From the NCBI GenBank assembly GCA_036675345.1, contig JAKFFE010000021.1, positions 1 through 64,000 on the forward strand: a DNA stretch of 64,000 bases. Direction: 5' to 3'. Every line of letters begins with the position of its first letter. Position 1 is the stretch's first letter. Position numbers and translations under genes: made by a program. Of this stretch, positions 33,089-42,217 are shown in pieces. This DNA is from JALYOC01 sp036675345. Lineage in GTDB: Bacteria; Myxococcota; Myxococcia; Myxococcales; Myxococcaceae. The notes under the pieces are model-generated. The model worked only from the letters and a program-made list of their open reading frames with translations, searched no databases and was not told the DNA's origin.

Positions 33089-33753
33089 GACCGCCCCGGG
33101 TTGCGCAGCGCCGCCGCGGTGCCGTCGGGGTGGGCGTCCAGCCGGGCCACCCGGCCCTCCAGGGTCAGCCGTCCTTCGGCCACCAGGCGCACCACCAGCG
33201 GGTAGAGGCGGTGCTCCTCCACCTGGATCCGCTGGCCGAGGCTCTGCTCGTCGTCGGTGGGCAGCACCGGGACCGCGGCCTGGGCCAGGATCGGCCCGGT
33301 GTCGGTGCCCTCGTCCACCAGGTGGACGGTGCAACCCGCCAGCTTGGCCCCGTGGGCCAGCGCCTGCCGCACCCCGTGCATCCCGGGGAACGCCGGCAGC
33401 AGGGCAGGGTGGATGTTGATCACCCGGTGCGGGTGGGCGGAGAGGAAGGTGGAGCCCAGCAGCCGCATGAAGCCGGCCAGACAGATCCACTCCACCTGAT
33501 GCTCGGCCAGCACCTCCAGCAGCCGGTGTTCGAACGCGGTGCGGTCCGGGAAGTCGCGGTGATCCACCACCACCGCCGGGACCCCGGCCCGGGCGGCGCG
33601 CTGCAGGGCCAAGGCGGTCCCCACATTGGAGATCACCACCGCCACCTGCGCCGGGTAGTCGGGGGTGGCGGCCGCGTCCAGCAGCGACTGGAGGTTGGTC
33701 CCGCCGCCGGAGACCAGCACCCCCAGCCGGATCTTCCCGGCAGGCCTGCTCAC
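33085..33753 (-). CDS. purN: Phosphoribosylglycinamide formyltransferase
   Basis: The protein has 222 residues. It transfers a formyl group from 10-formyl-tetrahydrofolate to GAR, step 3 of purine synthesis. Motifs: GVLVSGGGTNLQSLLDA, 'VVISNV', 'WICLAGFMRLLG', 'VINIHPALLPAFPG' (the catalytic Asn and His) and 'TVHLVDEGTDTGPILAQ' (catalytic Asp). GTG 33753 overlaps the purM stop (GTGA). The purM-purN order is standard. Confidence 0.97.
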   Translation of the reverse strand: MSRPAGKIRLGVLVSGGGTNLQSLLDAAATPDYPAQVAVVISNVGTALALQRAARAGVPAVVVDHRDFPDRTAFEHRLLEVLAEHQVEWICLAGFMRLLGSTFLSAHPHRVINIHPALLPAFPGMHGVRQALAHGAKLAGCTVHLVDEGTDTGPILAQAAVPVLPTDDEQSLGQRIQVEEHRLYPLVVRLVAEGRLTLEGRVARLDAHPDGTAAALRNPGRS

Positions 33754-34784
33754 GGCAGGATGACCGCGGTGGCCTCACCGTCGCCGCGCTCCACCCGGCC
33801 CACCTCCCAGGCGGGGATCCCGGTGGTCTTGAGGACCGCCAGCGCGGTGGCCGCCTCTTCCGGCGCCAGGATCGCGATCATCCCCAGCCCCATGTTGAAG
33901 GTGGAGAACATCTCGTCCCGGGCCACCTCACCCAGCCGGGCGATCACCTCGAAGATCGGGGGCTTGATCCAGCTGCTCTCCTGGAGCACCGCCCGGGTGC
34001 CGTCCGGCATGCAGCGGGGGAGGTTGCCGGGGATCCCGCTGCCGGTGATGTGGGCCAGGCCCTTGAGCTTCACCTGCTGCTTGAGCGCCGCCACCGCCCG
34101 CGGGTACAGCCGGGTGGGCTCCAGCAATTCGTCCACCAGGGGGCGGGGCAGCCCGTCCACCTTCGAGTCCAGGGTCAGCCCCTGCTGCTCCAGCAGGACC
34201 TTGCGCGCCAGCGAGTAGCCGTTGGAGTGCAGCCCGGAGGAGCCCATCCCGATCAGCACGTCGCCCTCCCGGATGGTGGTGCCGTCCAGGATCTGGTCCC
34301 GCTCCACCACCCCCACGCAGAAGCCGGCCAGGTCGTACTCCCCCTGGGTGTAGAAGCCGGGCAGCTCCGCGGTCTCGCCGCCCAGCAGGGTGCAGCCGGA
34401 CTCCTCGCAGCCCTGGGCCACTCCCTGGATCACGTCCGCCGCCTGGTCCACCTGAAGGCCGGAGGTGGCGAAGTAGTCCAGGAAGAACAGCGGCTCGGCG
34501 CCGGAGGTGATCACGTCGTTGACCGACATCGCCACCAGGTCGATCCCCACCGTGGCGTGGCGGTTGGCCATGAAGGCCACCTTGAGCTTGGTCCCCACCC
34601 CGTCGGTGCCGGAGACCAGCACCGGCTCGCGGTAGCCCTTGGGGATGGCGAACAGGCCGCCAAAACCACCCACCCCGGAGAGGACCTCCTTGCGCCGGGT
34701 CCGGGCCGCCATCGGCTTGATCCGCTCGACCAGCGCGTCGCCGGCCTCGATGTCCACGCCTGCTTGCTTGTAGGTGGTGCCCAC
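33750..34784 (-). CDS. purM: Phosphoribosylformylglycinamidine cyclo-ligase
   Basis: AIR synthetase, 344 residues, step 5 of purine synthesis. Motifs: TYKQAGVDIEAGDALVERIK (family N terminus), 'VSGTDGVGTKLKVAF', 'MSVNDVITSGAEPLFFLDYFA', 'GETAELPGFY' and 'LAHITGSGIPGNLPR'. GTG 34784 is preceded by GGGAGG at good spacing and gives the expected N terminus. It starts the purM-purN-DUF523 operon, divergent from the CHASE2 cyclase. Confidence 0.97.
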   Translation of the reverse strand: MGTTYKQAGVDIEAGDALVERIKPMAARTRRKEVLSGVGGFGGLFAIPKGYREPVLVSGTDGVGTKLKVAFMANRHATVGIDLVAMSVNDVITSGAEPLFFLDYFATSGLQVDQAADVIQGVAQGCEESGCTLLGGETAELPGFYTQGEYDLAGFCVGVVERDQILDGTTIREGDVLIGMGSSGLHSNGYSLARKVLLEQQGLTLDSKVDGLPRPLVDELLEPTRLYPRAVAALKQQVKLKGLAHITGSGIPGNLPRCMPDGTRAVLQESSWIKPPIFEVIARLGEVARDEMFSTFNMGLGMIAILAPEEAATALAVLKTTGIPAWEVGRVERGDGEATAVILP

Positions 34785-34859
34785 GAGCGCCTCCCTAACA
34801 GCACAGGGTTCCCCTGTCATTCGCCCATCTGGCCTACACTGTCGCCCCAAGAACCCCCC
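34785..34859. promoter_or_regulatory. Short divergent promoter region between purM and the CHASE2 cyclase
   Basis: Only 75 bases separate the two starts, so both promoters must be here or inside the neighbouring genes. On the plus strand TACACT (34833-34838) could be a -10 box. A convincing -35 at standard spacing is not seen. No CRP-like palindrome was found. Confidence 0.3.
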
Positions 34860-37211
34860 ATGAAGCAACTCTTCTCCCGCCGCCGCTTCGAGCTGCTCGC
34901 GCTGTCCATCGCGCTGGCCTTCTCCGCCCTCCACTTCTGGGCCGACGACAACCCGGTCGCGCCCGGCGCGGAGATGAGCACCGGGGTGGATCAGGCGCTG
35001 CTGCGCGGGATCGCGGTGATGGAGGGCCGGATCACCGACATCCAGTTCCGCTTGCGGGGGCCGATCCCGGTACACCCGGACGTGCTGGTGGCGGTGGTGG
35101 ATGAGCCCTCGGCGCAGAAGTACGGGCTGTGGCCCTGGCCCCGGCCGCTGATGGCCAAGGCCCTGGACAACCTGCACGCCGCCGGGGTGAAGGCGGTGGG
35201 GATGGACATGTTCTTCACCGACGAGGTGAAGGACCACGCCGCGGTGGCCTACGGCGAGGTGATCAAGTCCCTGGATCAGTCCTTTCAGGGATCGCGGATG
35301 ACCGTGGAGCTGGCGGCGCTGAAGCAGTCGCTGCAGACCCGGGCGGCGATCTCCCCGGACAACGCCCTGGCGGAGGTGCTGGCCCGTTCCCCGGAGGTGA
35401 TCCAGGGGGTGGCCGCCTACCCCACCCGGCAGCGGGACGAGTTCTTGAACAAGGAGGCGGAGTACAACCAGATCCTCGAGCCCCACCTGCTGCGCCGGTT
35501 CTACAAGCCGGACAGCCCCGGGTACTTCGAGTTCGACCGCCAGGTGCCCTCCTACGGCAACTTCTCCGCCCAGACCTGGCTGCCGACGTTCGCCCGGCAC
35601 GCCCGCTACATGGGGCACTTCAACGCCACCCCGGACACCGACGGCACCCTGCGGCGGCACCCGCTGTTCGCGCGGCTGGACGGGCCGGGAGGGTTGGTCC
35701 CGTCGCTGGCCCTGCAGACCGCCGCGGTCTACTTCGACGCCACCATCGAACCCACCTATGACAAGGACGTGGGCCGCCTCAGCGGGGCCCGGCTGCGCAA
35801 GCCGGACGGCACCCTGCTGCGGATCCCGATGCAGGTCACCGAACCCTACGTGCTGATCAACCACTCCGGGCACAACTCGGTGTTCCCCAAGATCGCGATG
35901 GCCGATCTGGTGGACAACGCGTTCGATCCGGCGCTGGTGAAGGGCAAGGCGGTGCTCATCGGCGTCTCCCTGGTGGGCTTCTTCGATCAGCGGGTGACCC
36001 CATTCAGCGAGATCGAGGCCGGGGTGTTCACCCACGCGTCGATCCTCTCCAACATCCTCTCCGGGGCCTTCCTCAGCCGCCCGCTCTACATGCGCTTTGT
36101 GGAGATCCTGTTCATGCTGGCCGCGGCGGTGATCTTCGCCCTGGTGCTGCCCAGGGCCCGCTTCACCTGGAAGCTGCTCACGGTGGCCCTGGTGGCCGGC
36201 GGCTATCTGCTGGTGGACCAGTGGCTGTTCTCCACCGCCCGGCTGCAGCTGGCCACGGTGGTCCCGATGCTGAACGTGTTCTCCTGCGCGTTCGGGCTGA
36301 TCTTCCTGGGCTACATCTCCACCGACCGGGAGAAGATGTTCCTGCGCTCGGCGTTCCAGCACTACCTGAACAAGAGCGTGATGGAGCAGATGCTCCAGAA
36401 CCCGGAGAAGCTGAAGCTGGGCGGGGAGAAGAAGGAGATGACCGTCCTCTTCTCCGACATCCGCGGCTTCACCACCCTCTCCGAGCGGATGGCGCCCGAG
36501 GCGCTGGTGAAGTTCATCAACAGCTACCTGACCCCGATGACCCAGATCGTCTTCGAGGAGGGGGGCACCCTGGACAAGTACATCGGCGACGCGATGATGG
36601 CCTTCTGGGGCGCGCCGCTGGAGCAGGAGGACCACGCGGTCCGCGCCTGCCGGGCCTCGGTCCGCTTCCTGGGAGAGCTGACCAGGCTCAAGGCCGCCTG
36701 GCGGGAGCAGAACCTGCCGGAGTTCGACATCGGGGTGGGGATCAACTCCGGGCCGATGATCGTCGGCAACATGGGGTCGGATGTCCGCTTCGACTACACG
36801 GTGATGGGGGACTCGGTGAACCTGGCCTCACGGCTGGAGGGCACCAACAAGGAGTACGAGACCCGGATCCTGATGTCCGAGTCCACCTTCACCCAGGCCA
36901 AGGACCACGTGATCGCGCGGCGGCTGGGCGCGGTGCGGGTGAAGGGCAAGCGCAAGCCGGTCCGGATCTACGAGCTGCGGGACATGGGCCAGGCCCAGGG
37001 GACGGAGCTGGAGGCGATCACCGCCTTCGAGCTGGGGGTGGACAAGTACGTGGGCCAGCAGTGGGACGAGGCGGCGGCGCTGTTCCAGAAGGTCAGCGAG
37101 CTGTGGCCGGGGGATGCCCCCAGCCGACGCTATCTGGAGGAGATCGCCGAGCTGAAGTCGCGTCCGCCCGGCCCGCATTGGGACGGGGTCTACACCGCGA
37201 CTTCCAAGTAG
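34860..37211 (+). CDS. CHASE2-domain adenylate cyclase, class III
   Basis: The protein has 783 residues. Order: one N-terminal membrane helix, extracytoplasmic CHASE2 sensor (about 45-390; 'DVLVAVVDEPSAQKYGLWPWPR' is its hallmark), membrane helices at about 415-490, then a cyclase domain (about 540-710) and a C-terminal helical tail. Catalytic residues are intact: SDIRGFT and GDAMMAFW supply the two metal Asp residues, Lys573 in LDKYIGD is the adenine-selecting Lys, and Asn654 and the following Arg in SVNLASRLE stabilise the transition state. It should make cAMP in response to an envelope signal. CRP-family and phosphodiesterase genes follow directly. Confidence 0.93.
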   Translation: MKQLFSRRRFELLALSIALAFSALHFWADDNPVAPGAEMSTGVDQALLRGIAVMEGRITDIQFRLRGPIPVHPDVLVAVVDEPSAQKYGLWPWPRPLMAKALDNLHAAGVKAVGMDMFFTDEVKDHAAVAYGEVIKSLDQSFQGSRMTVELAALKQSLQTRAAISPDNALAEVLARSPEVIQGVAAYPTRQRDEFLNKEAEYNQILEPHLLRRFYKPDSPGYFEFDRQVPSYGNFSAQTWLPTFARHARYMGHFNATPDTDGTLRRHPLFARLDGPGGLVPSLALQTAAVYFDATIEPTYDKDVGRLSGARLRKPDGTLLRIPMQVTEPYVLINHSGHNSVFPKIAMADLVDNAFDPALVKGKAVLIGVSLVGFFDQRVTPFSEIEAGVFTHASILSNILSGAFLSRPLYMRFVEILFMLAAAVIFALVLPRARFTWKLLTVALVAGGYLLVDQWLFSTARLQLATVVPMLNVFSCAFGLIFLGYISTDREKMFLRSAFQHYLNKSVMEQMLQNPEKLKLGGEKKEMTVLFSDIRGFTTLSERMAPEALVKFINSYLTPMTQIVFEEGGTLDKYIGDAMMAFWGAPLEQEDHAVRACRASVRFLGELTRLKAAWREQNLPEFDIGVGINSGPMIVGNMGSDVRFDYTVMGDSVNLASRLEGTNKEYETRILMSESTFTQAKDHVIARRLGAVRVKGKRKPVRIYELRDMGQAQGTELEAITAFELGVDKYVGQQWDEAAALFQKVSELWPGDAPSRRYLEEIAELKSRPPGPHWDGVYTATSK

Positions 37212-37255
37212 GTAATTTGACCCGCCGGCAAACCGGCTGCTAACTGGCGAGGACC

Positions 37256-37906
37256 ATGGGCGCAGAGGAAACGCTCTTCCAGCGATTCGGTAAGGAGTTC
37301 CCGCAGGGGACCGTGCTCTTCCGTGAGGGAGAGCCCGGGAAGGAGATGTTCGTCCTCCAGTCCGGAAAGGTGGCGATCTCCAAGCGGGTCCGCGACGTGG
37401 AGAAGATCCTGGCCCTGCTGGGGCCGGGCGAGTTCTTCGGGGAGATGGCGATCATCTCCAACCGCCCGCGCAACGCGTCCGCCACCGTGTCCGAGGACGC
37501 GCGGCTGCTGGTGATCGACCCCAAGACCTTCGAGGGGATGATCCGCGGCAACTCCGAGATCTCGGTCCGGATGATCAAGAAGCTGGCCGAGCGGCTGAAC
37601 GAGGCCGACGCCCAGATCGAGAGCCTGCTGATTGGCGATCCCAACAGCCGGGTGCTGCACCAGATCCTCCAGACCTGCCAGACGCGCGGCCGGCCGATGG
37701 AGGAGGGGATTGAGATCGACTTCGTGGTCCGCGAGATGCCCCGGGTGATCGGGGTGGGCGAACCTGCCATCCGCTTCCTGCTGGACAAGCTGGAGCGGGC
37801 CGGGCTGGTGGAACGCAGCGGGGACCGCCTCACCATCTACGACACCGCGAGGCTTCAGGACTATCTGAACTACCTCGAGATGAAGTGGAAGTTCGGAGAC
37901 CTCTAG
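37256..37906 (+). CDS. CRP/FNR-family regulator, probably cAMP-responsive
   Basis: The protein has 216 residues. The cyclic-nucleotide-binding domain spans about residues 10-125, with GPGEFFGEMAII followed by NRPRNASATV, which keeps the Glu and Arg that contact the ribose and phosphate of cAMP. After a dimerisation helix (MIKKLAERLNEADAQIESLL) comes a winged helix at about 150-205, though 'MPRVIGVGEPAIRFLLDKLERAGLVERSGDRLTI' is less canonical than CRP. There is no Cys cluster, so it is not an FNR-type oxygen sensor. It lies 44 bases after the cyclase, and its stop overlaps the next GTG by one base. Confidence 0.9.
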   Translation: MGAEETLFQRFGKEFPQGTVLFREGEPGKEMFVLQSGKVAISKRVRDVEKILALLGPGEFFGEMAIISNRPRNASATVSEDARLLVIDPKTFEGMIRGNSEISVRMIKKLAERLNEADAQIESLLIGDPNSRVLHQILQTCQTRGRPMEEGIEIDFVVREMPRVIGVGEPAIRFLLDKLERAGLVERSGDRLTIYDTARLQDYLNYLEMKWKFGDL

Positions 37907-38661
37907 TGAAGCTCCAGGTCCTGGGCTGCCACGGCGGCGAGCTGCCCAAGCATCGCACCACCTGCTTTCTGATCGACGGGGTGCTCGCGCTGGACGCGGG
38001 CGCGCTGTGCAGCTCCCTGCAGCTGGAGGAGCTGATCAAGGTGGACGACGTGCTGGTCTCCCACAGCCACTTCGATCACGTCAAAGACCTGCCCCTGCTG
38101 GCGGATCTGATCGTGGGGCGGCGCGACAAGCCGGTCACCATCCACGCCTCGGTGGAGTGCGCGAAGACGTTGAAGCAGAACATGTTCAACAACGCGCTCT
38201 GGCCGGACTTCACCCAGATCCCCACCCGCAAGAACCCGGTGCTGCAGATCAAGACCTTCAAGGTCGGCAGCAAGTTCAAGATCGGCAAGTACGCGGTCAC
38301 CACCATCCCGGTGACCCACCCGGTGGAGTCCTGCGGCTTCGTGGTCACCTCCGGAACCTCCTCGGTGGCGATGAGCGGCGACACCGGTCCCACCGAGCAG
38401 CTGTGGAAGGTCCTCAACAAGACCAAGAACCTCAAGGCGGTGATGCTGGAGACCAGCTTCCCCAACCGCCTCCAGCAGCTGGCGGACATCTCCGGCCACC
38501 TGACCCCGCAGACGCTCCAGGGAGAGCTGGCCAAGTTCAAGCGCAACGGCGCCGAGGTCTTCCTCTACCACCTCAAGCCGGCGTTCGTGCCCCAGCTGAA
38601 GAAAGAGCTTGCCCACCTGCCGGTGGAAGTGTTGGAGCTAGGCGACACGTTCGATTTCTAG
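37906..38661 (+). CDS. Metallo-beta-lactamase-fold hydrolase, probable class II cyclic-nucleotide phosphodiesterase
   Basis: The protein has 251 residues. Metal motif SHSHFDHVKDLPLLADL (His53, His55, Asp57, His58), then 'IPVTHPVESCGFVV' and 'SVAMSGDTGPT' with the expected His and Asp ligands, and a late 'SGHLTPQTLQGEL' and 'YHLKPAF'. The HxHFDH-x-x-DLPLL variant and the THPVES motif fit the PDEase II/CpdP-like branch better than glyoxalase II or RNase Z. Substrate inferred from the family and from position directly after a cyclase and a CRP gene. GTG 37906 shares one base with the previous stop. Confidence 0.8.
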   Translation: MKLQVLGCHGGELPKHRTTCFLIDGVLALDAGALCSSLQLEELIKVDDVLVSHSHFDHVKDLPLLADLIVGRRDKPVTIHASVECAKTLKQNMFNNALWPDFTQIPTRKNPVLQIKTFKVGSKFKIGKYAVTTIPVTHPVESCGFVVTSGTSSVAMSGDTGPTEQLWKVLNKTKNLKAVMLETSFPNRLQQLADISGHLTPQTLQGELAKFKRNGAEVFLYHLKPAFVPQLKKELAHLPVEVLELGDTFDF

Positions 38662-38673
38662 GACCGTCTCGCC

Positions 38674-39522
38674 ATGTCCTCCTGGTTCGCCAAGAAGCCC
38701 CGCATCTCCACCCGCGCAGCTGATCCCGAGTCCCCGTCCCGCATGCAGGGACTGTGGGTCAAGTGCGAGCAGTGCGACGAGATCATCTACCGCCAGGAGG
38801 TGGAGAAGAACTGGAACGTCTGCCCCAACTGCGCCCACCACATGCCGTGGCCGGCGCGGGCCCGGCTGGCGGCCCTGCTGGATGAGGGCTCCTTCGAGGA
38901 GTTCGACAAGGAGCTGGAGCCCTCCGACCCGCTGGGGTTCGTGGACTCCAAGAAGTACAAGGACCGGATCAAGTCCTCCAAGAAGAGCTCCGGGGAGCCG
39001 GACGCGTTCGTCTCCGGGGTGGGGCGGATCGACAGCCACCCGGTGTCGATCGGCTCCTTCATCTTCGACTTCATGGGCGGGTCGATGGGGTCGGTGGTGG
39101 GGGAGAAGGTGACCCGGGTGTTCGAGCGGGCAATCGAGCTGAACACCTCGGTGGTGCTGTTCCACGCCTCCGGCGGGGCCCGGATGCAGGAGGGGATCTT
39201 CTCCCTGATGCAGATGGCCAAGACCTCCGCGGCCATCGCCCGGTTCCGGGAGATCAAGAAGCCGTACATCTCGGTGATGCTCCACCCCACCACCGGTGGC
39301 GTGGCCGCGTCCTTCGCCTGGCTGGGGGACGTGATCCTGGCCGAGCCCAAGGCGCTGATCGGCTTTGCCGGTCCCCGGGTGATCGAACAGACCATCCGCC
39401 AGAAGCTGCCGGAGGGGTTCCAGCGCTCGGAGTTCCTGCTGGAGCACGGGATGATCGACGCCATCGTCCCCCGCAAGGAGCTGCGGATCCGGCTGGGGCA
39501 GCTGATCGGGCTGATGGCCTGA
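38674..39522 (+). CDS. accD: Acetyl-CoA carboxylase carboxyltransferase subunit beta
   Basis: The protein has 282 residues. The N-terminal zinc finger is CEQCDEIIYRQEVEKNWNVCPNC. The crotonase-like core has 'FDFMGGSMGSVVGEKVTR', 'HASGGARMQEG', 'ISVMLHPTTGGVAASFA' and 'GFAGPRVIEQTIRQKLPEGFQRSEFLLEHGMID'. It works with AccA, which is not in this window, to make malonyl-CoA. ATG 38674 is 12 bases after the phosphodiesterase stop, and folC follows three bases after its stop, the common accD-folC order. Confidence 0.97.
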   Translation: MSSWFAKKPRISTRAADPESPSRMQGLWVKCEQCDEIIYRQEVEKNWNVCPNCAHHMPWPARARLAALLDEGSFEEFDKELEPSDPLGFVDSKKYKDRIKSSKKSSGEPDAFVSGVGRIDSHPVSIGSFIFDFMGGSMGSVVGEKVTRVFERAIELNTSVVLFHASGGARMQEGIFSLMQMAKTSAAIARFREIKKPYISVMLHPTTGGVAASFAWLGDVILAEPKALIGFAGPRVIEQTIRQKLPEGFQRSEFLLEHGMIDAIVPRKELRIRLGQLIGLMA

Positions 39523-39524
39523 GG

Positions 39525-40802
39525 GTGGACCCCAAGGTCCGCCCCCGGACTCCCGAGGAGGCGCTGGAGTTCTTCTCCCGCCTCTCCCCCTCCACCATCC
39601 GGCTGGGCCTGGACCGGGTCCGCTCGGCGCTGGAGCGGCTGGGGCGCCCGGATCGGGCCTTCCGCTCGCTGCAGGTGGCGGGGACCAACGGGAAGGGTTC
39701 CACCTGCGCCTTTGCCGCGCAGATCCTCCAGCGGTCCGGCTACCGGGTGGGGCTGTACACCTCGCCGCACCTGGTCCGGGTGACCGAGCGGATCCGGGTG
39801 GACGGAGAGGAGCTCTCCCCGGAGGTGTTCGGTCAGCGGATCCTGGAGGTGATCGACCGGCTGCCGGAGGTGTTCGAGGATCCGCCCGGGCTGACCTATT
39901 TCGAGGTGGGGACCCTGGTGGCGCTGTGGCACTTCGCCCAGACCCCGGTGGACCTGGCGGTGCTGGAGACCGGGCTGGGGGGACGGCTGGACGCCACCAC
40001 CGCCGCGGAGGTCCAGGTCACCGCCATCACCTCGGTGTCTCTGGATCACCAGGCCTACCTGGGGGACACCCTGGCCCAGATCGCCGCCGAGAAGGCGGGA
40101 ATCCTCCGCCCCGGGGTCCCGGTGGTGGTCTCCCGCCAAGAGTCCGCCGCGCGGGAGGAGATCGAGTCCGCGGCCCGGGCAGGGGCCTCGCCGTGGCTGA
40201 GCGAAGGGCAGGACTTCCGACTGGAGTCCGGGGTCTACACCGGCCCCGGCCTGGGGCGGCTGGACGGGCTGAGCCTCTCGCTGGCCGGCCCCCACCAGGT
40301 CTCCAACGCCGCGGTGGCGGTGACCGCGGCGCGGCTGCTGGGCGGGGACCGGGTGACTCCCGCGGCGGTGTCCGCGGGGCTGGCCCACACCTCCTGGCCG
40401 GGGCGGTTCGAACAGCTGCAGGAGCACCCGGCGGTGATCGTGGACGGGGCCCACAACCCGGGCGGGGCGGAGATCCTGCGCGCGGCGCTGGCGGAGCGGT
40501 TCGGCGCCCGGCCGGTCCATCTGGTGTTCGGGGTGCTGGCGGACAAGGACCACTCGGCGATCCGCGCCCTGCTCTTTCCCGGCTGCGCCTCCATCCACCT
40601 CTGTCCAGTTCCCAGCCCCCGCTCGCTGGCGCCGGCGGAGTCGCTGCCCCAGGCAAGGGCCGCCTGCTCCAAGGTGGCGGTCCACCCCTCGGTGGAGGCG
40701 GCGCTGGAGGCGGCCCTGGCCGGGGCTGCTTCGGGGGACGTGGTGGTGTGTGCCGGATCGCTCTTCCTGGTCGGGGCGGCCAGATCCCACTTCCGGAAGT
40801 GA
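39525..40802 (+). CDS. folC: Bifunctional folylpolyglutamate/dihydrofolate synthase
   Basis: The protein has 425 residues. Motifs: LQVAGTNGKGSTCAFAAQIL (Mur-ligase ATP site), YTSPHLVRVTERIRV, FEVGTLVALWHFA, LETGLGGRLDATT, SLDHQAYLGDTLAQIAAEKAGI and DGAHNPGGAEIL. It adds glutamate to folates and dihydropteroate. GTG 39525 follows accD closely. The C terminus 'VVVCAGSLFLVGAAR' is standard. Confidence 0.95.
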   Translation: MDPKVRPRTPEEALEFFSRLSPSTIRLGLDRVRSALERLGRPDRAFRSLQVAGTNGKGSTCAFAAQILQRSGYRVGLYTSPHLVRVTERIRVDGEELSPEVFGQRILEVIDRLPEVFEDPPGLTYFEVGTLVALWHFAQTPVDLAVLETGLGGRLDATTAAEVQVTAITSVSLDHQAYLGDTLAQIAAEKAGILRPGVPVVVSRQESAAREEIESAARAGASPWLSEGQDFRLESGVYTGPGLGRLDGLSLSLAGPHQVSNAAVAVTAARLLGGDRVTPAAVSAGLAHTSWPGRFEQLQEHPAVIVDGAHNPGGAEILRAALAERFGARPVHLVFGVLADKDHSAIRALLFPGCASIHLCPVPSPRSLAPAESLPQARAACSKVAVHPSVEAALEAALAGAASGDVVVCAGSLFLVGAARSHFRK

Positions 40803-40842
40803 ACGCAGCCATGGCGCAATGCGGCAACGGCCCCTAGATTGA

Positions 40843-42177
40843 ATGCGGGTCATGCGCGCTCCCGACTGGAAAGCCGAAGCGGTTCTGGAATCCCCGGTCA
40901 CCCCGTCGGTGGACGAGGTGGACGCGCGCAGCCTGTACACCAAGACCAAGTACGTGGTGGAGACCGCCGACGGCTGGTCGCTGGTGATCACCCGCTACCG
41001 CCCGGTGCGGCAGAAGTTCCCCCAGGGGCTGTTCGGTGAACCGCTGCTGCTGGTGCACGGCTTCTCCCAGAACCGCCACGCCTGGACCTCGGGGGAGTTC
41101 GTCAAGAACCTGCTGTTCTTCGGGTTGGACATCCACATCCTGGAGCTGCGCGGGCACGGCAAAAGTTCGCTGGAGTTCCAGCGGGAGCGCGCCAAGCGCT
41201 TCGGCCGTCCGGTCCCCAAGGACCTGGACTACGACTGGGACATCGACAGCTACTTCCTCTACGACCTGCCGGCGGCGGTGAAGGGGGTCAAGCGGATCAC
41301 CCGCCGGGAGAAGATCTTCTATTGCGGTCACTCCATGGGCGGGATGCTGGCCTACGGGTACGCCGGGATCCACGACGACCTGGAGGGGTTGATCACCATC
41401 GGGTCCGCCTCCGATCTGGGGCGGGGCTTTCCGCTGCTGCGGGCCGCCGCGCTCTCCACCCCGCTGTTCGCGGTGGCGGTGGATCTGGCCTACGGGTCGT
41501 TGAACCTCAACACCAAGGCCCGGAGGCTGTCCTCGCGGCTGGTGGGTTCGGGGGTCTCCCGGCTGCTGCGGCGGACCGGGGCGGAGGCGGCGGAGACGGT
41601 AGAGCAGCTGACCGAGGCCAGGTTCCGGTATCTGCCGGTGGACTCCTGGCTCAAGACCCTGGAGCGGTCGCTGGCGGCGGCGGAGCTCAATCCGCTGGTG
41701 GGCCGGGTGGTGGAGCGGGTCAACTGGCTCTCCAACCTGGACCGGGTCAGCGTGGAGGACATCCGCTGGCTGCTGCGGGAGGGCGGGGAGCGCGAGCCGC
41801 GCAAGGTGATCGAACAGTTCGCCCGCTGGATCCGCAAGGGCGAGCTGCGCTGCTACCGCACCGGCTACGACTTCAAGCGCGGCTTCTCCAAGATCCGGAT
41901 CCCGATGGCGATCATCTTCGGGGACATGGATCCGCTGGCCTCGGTGGAGTCCACCCGCAGCGTGTACCGGGCGGCCAAGAGCGACTATCTGCTGTGGCGT
42001 CCGGTGAAGGGCAACAGCCACATCGAGCTGACCATGGGTCACGACATCCGGCAGATCTGCTACGACATCAAGAACCTGATCGAGTACGCGGTGACCCACC
42101 GTCAGCGGGCGCCGTCGCTGCCCCGGATCGAGACCCACCGGCGCAAACTGCCTTTGGGTGACTTCTCCGGTCGGTAG
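40843..42177 (+). CDS. Alpha/beta-hydrolase-fold protein
   Basis: The protein has 444 residues. LLLVHGFSQNRHAW is the oxyanion-hole region, ELRGHGKS follows strand 4, and YCGHSMGGML is the nucleophile elbow (Ser). Late 'IIFGDMDPLA' and 'GNSHIELTMG' supply the catalytic Asp and His. A large insertion (about 195-330) forms an unusually long cap. It resembles the poly(3-hydroxyalkanoate)/lipase-like branch, but the substrate is not clear. ATG 40843 or ATG 40852. There is no signal peptide, so it is cytosolic. Confidence 0.88.
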   Translation: MRVMRAPDWKAEAVLESPVTPSVDEVDARSLYTKTKYVVETADGWSLVITRYRPVRQKFPQGLFGEPLLLVHGFSQNRHAWTSGEFVKNLLFFGLDIHILELRGHGKSSLEFQRERAKRFGRPVPKDLDYDWDIDSYFLYDLPAAVKGVKRITRREKIFYCGHSMGGMLAYGYAGIHDDLEGLITIGSASDLGRGFPLLRAAALSTPLFAVAVDLAYGSLNLNTKARRLSSRLVGSGVSRLLRRTGAEAAETVEQLTEARFRYLPVDSWLKTLERSLAAAELNPLVGRVVERVNWLSNLDRVSVEDIRWLLREGGEREPRKVIEQFARWIRKGELRCYRTGYDFKRGFSKIRIPMAIIFGDMDPLASVESTRSVYRAAKSDYLLWRPVKGNSHIELTMGHDIRQICYDIKNLIEYAVTHRQRAPSLPRIETHRRKLPLGDFSGR

Positions 42178-42217
42178 AAAGTTGGTTGCCTAGCCGGGGG
42201 GGCGGTAGATTTCGGCC

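Noticed and set aside
34785..36635. Extension of the purM frame upstream of its start by several hundred codons
   Set aside because: The extra part lies opposite the CHASE2 cyclase and has shadow composition. GTG 34784 with a Shine-Dalgarno gives the normal PurM start.
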